Assembly (NCBI GenBank): GCA_014729665.1 | Contig: WJJO01000135.1 | Span: 1-7,780 of the forward strand | Direction of reading: 5' to 3' | Length of the DNA: 7,780 nt | Origin: Caldifarciminota bacterium | Lineage (GTDB): Bacteria > Hydrothermota > Tepidihabitantia > B3-TA06 | Notes under the pieces: model-generated | The model's input: the letters and a program-made list of their open reading frames with translations, nothing else | Database searches by the model: none | Told to the model about the DNA's origin: nothing | Position numbers and translations under genes: made by a program | In this document: in pieces, positions 1 through 5,396 of the stretch | Layout: every line of letters starts with the position of its first letter | Numbering within the stretch: position 1 is the stretch's first letter

Positions 1-300
1 CCCTAGTATGATGACTATAGCTATTATGCCTACGATTAACCAGATAGTTCCACAAATAGCGCCACCTGTCGTGAGAGGTCCTCCCATAGCGGCAATAATG
101 GGGCCCACGATAATCATAAGGATAATCCAGATAACTTCGGCAATGAACAGGGTCAATCCCTGAACTGCGTGCCATCTACTAAAAGGATTATCTTTGTGAA
201 CCAAAAGCGGGATAATAAAAAGCCAGTTAAAGTAGGAAAGCCAAGCTAAGCCTTTTCCTTCCTTGATTTGCTCATCTGTTGCTTGAGGATATTCAACCAT
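1..300 (-). CDS. Tic20/DUF4870-like small membrane protein, 3'-truncated by the window edge
   Basis: The first 100 codons are visible and the frame is still open at position 1, so the C-terminus is missing. The N-terminal 20 residues are polar (begins MVEYPQATDEQ). They are followed by the segment LAWLSYFNWLFIIPLLV, then HKDNPFSRWHAVQG, then a second membrane segment (about residues 50-72) and a third after a Gly/Pro-rich loop (about 83-100). A membrane helix, a short loop with charged residues and an 'RxHAxQG'-like motif is the usual look of DUF4870/Tic20-like proteins; their biochemical role in bacteria is not established. The ATG at 298-300 is preceded by AGGAGG (309-314) with 8-nt spacing, a strong ribosome site that fixes the start. 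A sigma-70-type promoter lies about 35 nt further upstream. It is transcribed divergently from the DUF2085 gene. Family call is fairly sure; function is unknown. Confidence 0.8.
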   Translation of the reverse strand, partial: MVEYPQATDEQIKEGKGLAWLSYFNWLFIIPLLVHKDNPFSRWHAVQGLTLFIAEVIWIILMIIVGPIIAAMGGPLTTGGAICGTIWLIVGIIAIVIILG

Positions 301-341
301 CGCTATTTCCTCCTATTGGTTTGAGTTTAACCTACGCGCTT

Positions 342-370
342 ATTTTACCCAAACAAAGGCAGTTTGTCAA
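342..370 (-). promoter_or_regulatory. Sigma-70-type promoter for the Tic20-like gene
   Basis: On the minus strand there is a perfect -35 TTGACA (365-370), a 17-nt spacer and -10 TAAAAT (342-347, 5 of 6 consensus). Transcription would start near 335, giving a leader of about 35 nt that contains the AGGAGG ribosome site. This is an ordinary leadered promoter and contrasts with the promoter on the opposite strand at 426-453. Confidence 0.75.
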
Positions 371-420
371 TAGCCCGATGTCCAATCCAAGCTTTAATAC
401 ATGGTAAGTAAAGAAGTCCA

Positions 421-440
421 CCGGCTTGACAAAAAGCCGG
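421..440. repeat. Perfect 7-bp inverted repeat covering the -35 box of the DUF2085 promoter
   Basis: The arms are CCGGCTT (421-427) and AAGCCGG (434-440), with a 6-nt centre (GACAAA). The whole -35 hexamer TTGACA (426-431) sits inside it. There is no gene upstream on the plus strand that it could terminate, and no T run follows, so a DNA operator is more plausible than a terminator. No regulator gene is visible nearby. Confidence 0.5.
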
Positions 441-453
441 TAATCTCCATAAT
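426..453 (+). promoter_or_regulatory. Sigma-70-type promoter for the DUF2085 gene, with predicted start at the GTG codon
   Basis: A perfect -35 TTGACA (426-431) is followed by a 16-nt spacer and -10 CATAAT (448-453, 5 of 6). The expected transcription start, about 7 nt after the -10, is at 459-461, which coincides with the GTG start codon of the gene at 459. The -35 lies within an inverted repeat (421-440). Confidence 0.65.
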
Positions 454-458
454 GGCTT

Positions 459-953
459 GTGTCTAAATCCTACGTTGACGTTCGATACCCGGCTATAGCA
501 TGGGTTATATTTCTCGGTGTTATGTTTCTACTCCTTGTCGGGACCATACTCGCTCCATTAGCTAAGTTTTTAAATATCAAGGGATTAGCTCATTTTCTTT
601 ACGGGTTTTATGGTCTTACATGCCACCAGATACCGTCCAGATCATTATTCCTTTTCGGGGAGAAGATGGGTGTTTGCACAAGATGTTTTGCTACATATCT
701 GAGCTTGATACCTGCCGGAGCGCTATTATTTATTATACGCTTAAGGAGTTGGATTTCTCAAAGGTCTTTTTTAAAGTTCGTGCTGCCTGTTTCGCTCTCG
801 TTGAATCTTCCGATGATCGCTGACGGTCTTATTCAACTTTTAACTCCCTGGGAAAGCACGAATATCCTGAGATTGATAACTGGCGGATTGTCCGGCATAG
901 GAATGGCACTGTTTCTGGGCTGGATATTCCTGAAGGTTACCAGAGAAGAATAA
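459..953 (+). CDS. DUF2085 family membrane protein
   Basis: A 164-residue integral membrane protein. The first membrane segment spans about residues 12-34. A cysteine/histidine block follows: C55-H56-Q57, R61-S62, then V72-C73-T-R75-C76 and Y80. This CHQ...RS...VC.RC arrangement is the hallmark of DUF2085 and looks metal- or redox-capable, although no biochemical function is established for the family. Further hydrophobic segments lie at about 82-95, 106-128 (including PMIADGLIQLL, also typical) and 138-160. An in-frame TAA at 450-452 means GTG at 459 is the only start that keeps the first membrane segment; the next Met is residue 22, inside that segment. There is no Shine-Dalgarno sequence before the GTG, and the -10 box ends 5 nt upstream, so the mRNA is probably leaderless. 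It is a single gene, convergent with tgt. Confidence 0.82.
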   Translation: MSKSYVDVRYPAIAWVIFLGVMFLLLVGTILAPLAKFLNIKGLAHFLYGFYGLTCHQIPSRSLFLFGEKMGVCTRCFATYLSLIPAGALLFIIRLRSWISQRSFLKFVLPVSLSLNLPMIADGLIQLLTPWESTNILRLITGGLSGIGMALFLGWIFLKVTREE

Positions 954-966
954 AACCTACTATTTC

Positions 967-1000
967 AATCCCAATCCTGGGTGGGGTTTTATCTTTATTT
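967..1000 (+). terminator. Rho-independent-type terminator after the DUF2085 gene
   Basis: The arms AATCCCA (967-973) and TGGGGTT (982-988) pair over 7 bp with one G-U, and the loop is 8 nt. A T-rich tail follows (TTTTATCTTTATTT, 987-1000). An alternative 4-bp stem (970-973 with 978-981) uses part of the same sequence. It begins 14 nt after the stop codon and separates this gene from the convergent tgt. Confidence 0.55.
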
Positions 1001-1058
1001 AAAATTTAAACTGAGGGTGGGGAACGCGGTTTTTTAGCTTATCAAATTCCCCTTCTGA

Positions 1059-2174
1059 TTATTTCACTGTCTCCCCTTTTAGCTCTTGTAATCTGTTTTG
1101 CTTATATTCGGCAAACCTCCCCTCCCCTATTGCCTGTCTGATCTCGCGCATTAAGGTATAGTAAAAGTGAAGGTTATGGATAGAAAGAAGCCTTGGACCT
1201 AGGATCTCCTTGGCCATGAATAGATGACGCAGGAAGGCGCGGGAGTACTTCTTGCATACCGGGCAATCGCATTCATCTTCCAGCGGAGTCAAATCATCCT
1301 TGTACCGGGCGTTGCGGATATTTATGCGGCCGATTCGGGTGAATGCGGAACCTGTACGACCGTTACGGGTCGGAAGGACGCAGTCGAAAAGATCAATACC
1401 CGCTCCGACCATCTCCAGGATATCTTCAGGATACCCCGCTCCCATTACGTAACGGAGTTTATCCTGCGGCAGGATCGACGAGACCTGGTTAGTAATCCTG
1501 TATGTTAATTCTGGTGGTTCCCCAAGACACAAGCCGCCTATTGCAAATCCCCTAAACGGCAGAGTTGTTAGCTCTTTGGCTGAACGTTCCCTTAGGTTTT
1601 CGTAGGTAGCACCCTGTACTATCCCGAATAGTCTACTTTCTGCACCTGCGGTGTGTATCGATTGTTCAGCCCATATGCTGGTTCGTTCGAGAGAGCGAAC
1701 CGCTTCTGGGTATTCCGCAGGATAACCCACGGGTTGATCAAGAACCATCCAGATATCCGAATCCAGTTCGCGTTGAATTTCAACAACCTTCTGCGGTGTA
1801 AAGGTATGTCTGGAACCGTCAATATGAGACTGGAACGTAACCCCTTCATCTGTAACCTTGCCCAGGCCTGTCATGGAATAGATCTGAAACCCCCCGGAAT
1901 CGGTAAGTACAGGTCTGTTCCATCCCATAAACTTCGATAACCCACCGGATTTCTTAACTATCCCGGTGCCCGGACGCAGATAAAGATGGTAGGAGTTGGC
2001 AACGACTATCTGTCCCCCCAGTTCTGCCACCTCATCGGGCGTAAAGGCCTTAACCGTTCCCAAGGTGGCGACACTCATGAATGCCGGGGTTTGTATGATT
2101 CCGTGTAGGAGTTTTAGAGAACCTAACCTTGCCTCAGTCTGCGGACTTTTCTTAATAAGGTTGTATTCAATCAT
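1059..2174 (-). CDS. tgt: tRNA-guanine (queuine/preQ1) transglycosylase
   Basis: Exchanges guanine 34 for a 7-deazaguanine base (preQ1 in most bacteria) in the wobble position of tRNAs with GUN anticodons, the insertion step of queuosine synthesis in the cytoplasm. At 371 residues it has normal bacterial length. Visible motifs: T91-D92-S-G-G-F-Q (general acid/base Asp), GIVQG (184-188), GGLCLGE (213-219), F263-D264-C-V-L-P-T-R-N-G-R-T-G with D264 as the nucleophile, and the zinc site C302-x-C304-xx-C307 plus H333, which fall at the numbers known for the E. coli enzyme. The substrate-pocket loop reads L-D146-Q-P-V-G-Y-P where many bacterial enzymes have D-E-C-x-P-Y-P. An in-frame TAG (2178-2180) just upstream fixes the ATG. 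No SD is present and the predicted leader is about 15 nt. No other queuosine gene is in the window. Confidence 0.96.
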   Translation of the reverse strand: MIEYNLIKKSPQTEARLGSLKLLHGIIQTPAFMSVATLGTVKAFTPDEVAELGGQIVVANSYHLYLRPGTGIVKKSGGLSKFMGWNRPVLTDSGGFQIYSMTGLGKVTDEGVTFQSHIDGSRHTFTPQKVVEIQRELDSDIWMVLDQPVGYPAEYPEAVRSLERTSIWAEQSIHTAGAESRLFGIVQGATYENLRERSAKELTTLPFRGFAIGGLCLGEPPELTYRITNQVSSILPQDKLRYVMGAGYPEDILEMVGAGIDLFDCVLPTRNGRTGSAFTRIGRINIRNARYKDDLTPLEDECDCPVCKKYSRAFLRHLFMAKEILGPRLLSIHNLHFYYTLMREIRQAIGEGRFAEYKQNRLQELKGETVK

Positions 2175-2187
2175 AAGCTATTTGCAT
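2167..2187 (-). other. Possible six-codon leader ORF overlapping the tgt start
   Basis: Minus-strand ATG at 2185-2187 opens a frame encoding MQIAYD and stops at TGA (2167-2169). The stop lies inside the first codons of tgt (ATG at 2172-2174). The predicted transcription start of the tgt promoter (about 2189) is only about 2 nt before this ATG, so the mini-ORF could be read leaderlessly and hand ribosomes to tgt by termination-reinitiation. A chance ORF of this size is also likely; nothing but its placement supports it. Confidence 0.25.
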
Positions 2188-2195
2188 AATAACTA

Positions 2196-2223
2196 ATCAT
2201 ATGAACCTCTCCCCTGCTGTCAA
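2196..2223 (-). promoter_or_regulatory. Sigma-70-type promoter for tgt
   Basis: On the minus strand: -35 TTGACA (2218-2223, perfect), 16-nt spacer, -10 TATGAT (2196-2201, 5 of 6). The expected start is near 2189, about 15 nt ahead of the tgt ATG, and no ribosome-binding sequence lies in between. It diverges from the promoter at 2316-2344. Confidence 0.65.
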
Positions 2224-2298
2224 CCTTGCGCAGCAATAACCTGAAAGCAGTACCTTTCCTTAGGAATAAATGAGTATAAGCCATATCGTTACAGCAAT

Positions 2299-2316
2299 AT
2301 AGGGAATTTACCCTAT
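2299..2316. repeat. Perfect 6-bp inverted repeat abutting the -35 box of the PorV-TPR promoter
   Basis: The arms are ATAGGG (2299-2304) and CCCTAT (2311-2316), separated by 6 nt (AATTTA). The right arm shares its last base with the first base of the -35 hexamer. Placement and symmetry suit an operator for a dimeric regulator. Its arm sequence differs from the repeat at 421-440, but the 6-nt spacing and position relative to the -35 are alike. Confidence 0.45.
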
Positions 2317-2344
2317 TGACACGACAATGAACCGTGTATATAAT
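2316..2344 (+). promoter_or_regulatory. Perfect consensus sigma-70 promoter with transcription start at the ATG
   Basis: TTGACA (2316-2321), a 17-nt spacer (2322-2338) and TATAAT (2339-2344) match the consensus at every position, with ideal spacing. The seventh base after the -10 is A2351, which is the A of the ATG that begins the signal peptide. An upstream in-frame ATG at 2327 lies between the -35 and -10 boxes and cannot be on this transcript. Confidence 0.85.
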
Positions 2345-2350
2345 CTTCAC

Positions 2351-4213
2351 ATGCAAATACTGGTATTGCTTTCTTTGATAAGTTTGCCGTTGGGTGAGGC
2401 TAAGGCAAATGGTCTTGCGGATGCCGCAGTTACGATTGCAGATCAACCCCTAGCTTTGTATGTAAATCCTGCACTACTTACTCGAACGGTTAACCGTAAC
2501 CTTCTCTTTAATCCTGTAGGTTTTACGTTCGGAACCGCCACCGAATTCCAGGACATAATACCTCAGATATTTGACTCTTACACAAATATAGGCTTCATGG
2601 GCTACAATCAACCTTTGGGAGATTTCGGAGCAGGGATAGCTGGGTTTCAGGATGAAGAAGGTGCAAGGGGTTTACTTACAGGAGCTGCATATAAACTCGG
2701 TTTTCTGCATGCCGGAGCAAGTTTAGGATTGCGCTATAGGGAAAATATATCCCAGGATGAAACACATTTCAGTCCGGCTTTTGCAACCGGTATAGCAATC
2801 CCGGGTATTAAGCTTGCTGACGTTCCCGGGAACATATCCATTGCAGCAGCCGTTCGATGGTTTGAGTTGTTTAATATCCAGGCTGGAATCGATTACAGTA
2901 TATATTATTTCCATTTCCTAGTAAACATGCATCTCCGTGATCTCCTGCAGGCTCAAACCACCAACCTTGACGGTTCTGTACATTTGGCAGCCTTGTTTGA
3001 CATGCAAGAAATAATAGATTTCCCTCTCGAGGTAGGAGGTGGTTGGGGAAGCGACGGCCGGTTCGGCATATTAACCGGCGCCGATCTGAATATCCTTAGG
3101 ATAATATTAAGTTATTACAAACTACCGCACCCAGGTACATCCCATATAGGTATATCGGTTCTTTTCAGTGTTGCTTCCACAGAGGAGGTTGAAGAGCGAC
3201 TCGCATCGATTGATAAAGAAGCACAGGAAAAAAGCCGTATAACCAGCAATACTTACAAGTCTCAAGGTATCGACTACTACAACCAGGGTGATTACGAAGA
3301 GGCGATTCACGCCTTCGATGTTGCACTCGTGTGGGATCCTACCAATGAAGAGGCACTCAACTGGCTGCAGAGGGTAAGAGAAGAGAAGCGAACCTCGGAG
3401 TTAAGGGCATTACTGGCCGGGGCAAATGCGGCAATTCAATCGGAAGATTACCTCGAGGCAATGAACAAGGCCGAAGCCGCCCTTGCTATAGATTCAACTG
3501 ATTCAGAAGCTCAGAAACTTGCCTCAGAGGCTCAACAGAAATTCTCACAGTCAGTTTTCTCATCAACATCCTCTTTGAGAAATTCAGGTGAAATAAACGC
3601 CCTTTACGAAAAAGGGCTCGAACAATATGCGGGTGGCGACTACAAGGGCGCTGAAGAAACGTGGAATCAAATCGAGAAACTTGCCCCGAAGATGAAATCG
3701 GTAAAGGTATACAAGCAAAAAACCTCTCAGAAGATTACTGAATCGGTCGGAGACGGATTGAGACGATTAGAAACACTTGAAAAACAGGGGCGGTGGCGAG
3801 ATGCACTTAATCTGGCCTCCTCTTTACAGAAAATGGTGCCTGCAAACCAAACCATTAAGTCGAAGATCAGTCTTTATCGATCCAAGATAAAGACGCTTTC
3901 CACCCAGTATCAATCCGAAGGAATCGATTACTATAATCGCGGTTATTACGTTAAGGCCCAGAAATCCTTCAATGCGGTTCTAAGTCTCGATCCGAATCAC
4001 TCGACTGCAAAGAATTACCTTGAAAGGATTAAGGCAAAACTACAGAAAAAAGATGTTGATGAAATCTACCTTCAAGGCGTACAAGCTTACACAAACCACC
4101 GTTATCAAGAAGCGGTGAGATACTGGGAACAGGTTCTTAAAATCGATCCCGGCTACCAGAACGCAACGAGGAATATCCAACGCGCAAAGGAAAAGCTGGT
4201 CCAGTTAAAATAG
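2351..4213 (+). CDS. Secreted PorV/UPF0164-like beta-barrel protein with six C-terminal TPR units
   Basis: 620 residues from the ATG at 2351. Residues 1-19 form a signal peptide (hydrophobic core, likely cleavage after A-K-A). Residues about 20-275 alternate polar and aromatic/Gly-rich strands and contain ALYVNPALL (35-43), the 'NPA.L' signature of PorV/PorQ/UPF0164-type outer-membrane barrels. The domain ends in a strand (GISVLFSV) followed by a charged linker (277-296). TPR-like helical hairpins lie at about 303-340, 354-390, 418-450, 464-503, 518-556 and 573-607, with Y..G..Y..G.Y..A spacing in several. The inferred layout is a barrel in the outer membrane with a TPR array, probably periplasmic, that docks partners; the partner is unknown. 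An upstream in-frame ATG (2327) is rejected because the -10 box lies downstream of it, but note that the 2351 start leaves no basic residue in the signal n-region. There is no SD. The family assignment is moderate, since it rests on short motifs. Confidence 0.78.
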   Translation: MQILVLLSLISLPLGEAKANGLADAAVTIADQPLALYVNPALLTRTVNRNLLFNPVGFTFGTATEFQDIIPQIFDSYTNIGFMGYNQPLGDFGAGIAGFQDEEGARGLLTGAAYKLGFLHAGASLGLRYRENISQDETHFSPAFATGIAIPGIKLADVPGNISIAAAVRWFELFNIQAGIDYSIYYFHFLVNMHLRDLLQAQTTNLDGSVHLAALFDMQEIIDFPLEVGGGWGSDGRFGILTGADLNILRIILSYYKLPHPGTSHIGISVLFSVASTEEVEERLASIDKEAQEKSRITSNTYKSQGIDYYNQGDYEEAIHAFDVALVWDPTNEEALNWLQRVREEKRTSELRALLAGANAAIQSEDYLEAMNKAEAALAIDSTDSEAQKLASEAQQKFSQSVFSSTSSLRNSGEINALYEKGLEQYAGGDYKGAEETWNQIEKLAPKMKSVKVYKQKTSQKITESVGDGLRRLETLEKQGRWRDALNLASSLQKMVPANQTIKSKISLYRSKIKTLSTQYQSEGIDYYNRGYYVKAQKSFNAVLSLDPNHSTAKNYLERIKAKLQKKDVDEIYLQGVQAYTNHRYQEAVRYWEQVLKIDPGYQNATRNIQRAKEKLVQLK

Positions 4214-4290
4214 TTAGTAGTCTTTCAGGTATTCAGGGATATCTACTAGGTATGTATTCTACGATTGATAGAAATGTTTACAAATAAACC

Positions 4291-4311
4291 AGCCCTTCAG
4301 CCGGCTTTTTT
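4291..4311. terminator. Small hairpin with T run between convergent genes
   Basis: AGCC (4291-4294) pairs with GGCT (4303-4306) across an 8-nt loop, followed on the plus strand by six T residues (4306-4311). The stem is short, so this is a weak intrinsic terminator for the PorV-TPR gene, 78 nt past its stop. Read from the minus strand, the same stem is followed by a T-rich stretch and could also serve the ferredoxin operon. Confidence 0.45.
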
Positions 4312-4324
4312 ATATTTTCCAGGT

Positions 4325-4933
4325 TCAATATCCCCATATTTCATTAAGCCACACCTTACGTCTGCAATCCGGACACAATAACCTCTGGTGACCGCTCCGA
4401 TAAGGCTCCGTACCTTCGCCTGTCGGACCCAACTCAACAGTCGACAGTTCCTGTTGACGTGCCAGGATAAGCGTAGGGTTGGCATAGGCTAATTCGCCGA
4501 CCCTTCTGGCTATCCAGTTCAGATGATCCTTCGTGGTTATTACCGCTTCGCATAATTCACAGAATACAAGTTCCTTGTCGATAGAATCCTTGTAACCCTC
4601 TTTGTCCGTGAAGCTTAAATCGTAATCTAAGGTGTGCCTGATAGCACCCGGACATGGGCAATAGGCAACACATTGTCCACAATAAATACACATATCCTTC
4701 AGATAAACAACATGCCTTATCCCCTTTTCCACATCGTCCTCCAGGGCCCTGGCTTTTGCAGGACAAACCTCTACACAGGCTCCACATCCGATGCATTTTG
4801 TTTCGTCGAACACTATCGTTCCGCGAAAACGCGGAGGCGGCAGGCTTGCCTTCTTTGGAAACTTGCTTGTGTAAGGCGAAGAGAAGAGCGATCGCAGTGC
4901 TTCGCCTAACTCACGTATCTTGGGCCACTTCAT
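4325..4933 (-). CDS. Two-cluster [4Fe-4S] ferredoxin subunit of HycF/HyfH/NuoI type with C-terminal CxxC pairs
   Basis: 202 residues. An N-terminal stretch (about 1-40, with PPPRFRG) resembles the NuoI family. Two cluster motifs follow: C47-x2-C50-x2-C53-x3-C57-P and C82-x2-C85-x2-C88-x3-C92-P, the usual pair of electron-carrying cubanes in energy-converting complexes. The C-terminal third carries C125-x2-C128 and C187-x2-C190, a split zinc-ribbon-like arrangement known from HycF/HyfH subunits of formate hydrogenlyase and absent from plain NuoI. A longer in-frame start (4993) exists, but ATG 4933 has AAGGAG 7 nt upstream and is chosen. It overlaps the end of mnhG by 23 nt and is the last gene of the operon. 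Likely role: passes electrons to or from a membrane complex that includes the Mrp-like subunits. Whether the partner is a hydrogenase is not shown here. Confidence 0.88.
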   Translation of the reverse strand: MKWPKIRELGEALRSLFSSPYTSKFPKKASLPPPRFRGTIVFDETKCIGCGACVEVCPAKARALEDDVEKGIRHVVYLKDMCIYCGQCVAYCPCPGAIRHTLDYDLSFTDKEGYKDSIDKELVFCELCEAVITTKDHLNWIARRVGELAYANPTLILARQQELSTVELGPTGEGTEPYRSGHQRLLCPDCRRKVWLNEIWGY

Positions 4934-5396
4934 CTTCTTTCTCCTTGCTTTCGATCTGCGGTCCTCCCAGTTTGTCGGAACCATACGAATCAATTACCGT
5001 ACCTTTCCACATCTTTGCACCGAATCTCAGTGATCCCCTTGAAAGTGCGTGGGCGGATACCGGTGCCGTAAGAAGCAGGAATACGCCGCAGATAAGCGCT
5101 TTGATCCCGATAGGTGAAAAACCTTCAACTATTAATATACCGATCATGATACCGAAGGTTCCTAAGGTTACGCTTTTTGTCGAAGACTGCAGGCGGTTGT
5201 AGATATCCGGTAACCGAACCAAACCGACCGCACCCAGCAAGTCGAACAATACCCCAACTGTAATTACAATATAGCCGACGATTGCCATAGCACCGAGGGG
5301 TTCTGCCGTAGTCGATGCGGCATGAACTACTGCGGAATCTACAATTGTGGTCGCCGTATCAATCAAGGTATCAATGAGTCCGGTAGAATCAATCAT
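4911..5396 (-). CDS. mnhG: Mrp/Mnh antiporter subunit G with an N-terminal extension
   Basis: 161 residues; MrpG/MnhG proteins are usually about 100-120. The family core starts near residue 37 (MAIVGYIVITVG) and has three membrane segments (about 38-60, 77-92, 98-115). It carries R61-L-P-D64, then N67-R-L-Q-S-S-T-K-S-V-T-L-G79 (usually R.H.AT.....LG) and LTAPVSAHALSR (109-120). In Mrp antiporters and Mbh-type hydrogenases the E, F and G subunits form the small membrane module beside the ion channel. Residues 1-36 are an extra, mostly polar and amphipathic region. Start 5396 is favoured because GGAGG lies 7 nt upstream, whereas the internal ATG (5288) has none. It overlaps mnhF by 8 nt and the ferredoxin gene by 23 nt. 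The tail after residue 120 is hydrophilic and acidic. Confidence 0.92.
   Translation of the reverse strand: MIDSTGLIDTLIDTATTIVDSAVVHAASTTAEPLGAMAIVGYIVITVGVLFDLLGAVGLVRLPDIYNRLQSSTKSVTLGTFGIMIGILIVEGFSPIGIKALICGVFLLLTAPVSAHALSRGSLRFGAKMWKGTVIDSYGSDKLGGPQIESKEKEDEVAQDT
4941..4946 (-). promoter_or_regulatory. Ribosome-binding site that decides the ferredoxin start
   Basis: Minus-strand AAGGAG, 7 nt before ATG 4933 and inside the mnhG coding end. No comparable site precedes the longer alternative start at 4993, which would overlap mnhG by 83 nt. Confidence 0.75.

Noticed and set aside
1019..1052. GGGGAA ... TTCCCC inverted repeat after tgt as a terminator
   Set aside because: The arms are only 6 bp with a 22-nt loop, and no clean T run follows on the minus strand. 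It could contribute to ending tgt transcription but is too weak to call.
2327..2350. Earlier in-frame ATG for the PorV-TPR gene
   Set aside because: It sits between the -35 and -10 boxes of a perfect promoter and has no SD. The extra eight residues would precede a complete signal peptide. Not fully excluded, because they would supply a basic residue.
2171..2446. 91-codon minus-strand open frame upstream of tgt
   Set aside because: It runs through the divergent promoter region and the signal-peptide end of the PorV-TPR gene and has no motif or SD. The tgt promoter elements lie inside it.
4276..4289. Small AT-rich hairpin GTTTA-CAAA-TAAAC
   Set aside because: A five-pair AT-rich stem with no T run is expected by chance and adds nothing to the adjacent terminator.
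4934..4993. Longer start for the ferredoxin gene (adds 20 residues)
   Set aside because: It would overlap mnhG by 83 nt and has no ribosome site, while ATG 4933 has a strong one at ideal spacing.
4654..5202. 182-codon plus-strand open frame opposite the ferredoxin and mnhG genes
   Set aside because: It is antisense to two genes with strong family motifs, has no ribosome site or promoter, and its translation shows no recognisable domain. It is a by-product of codon use on the other strand.
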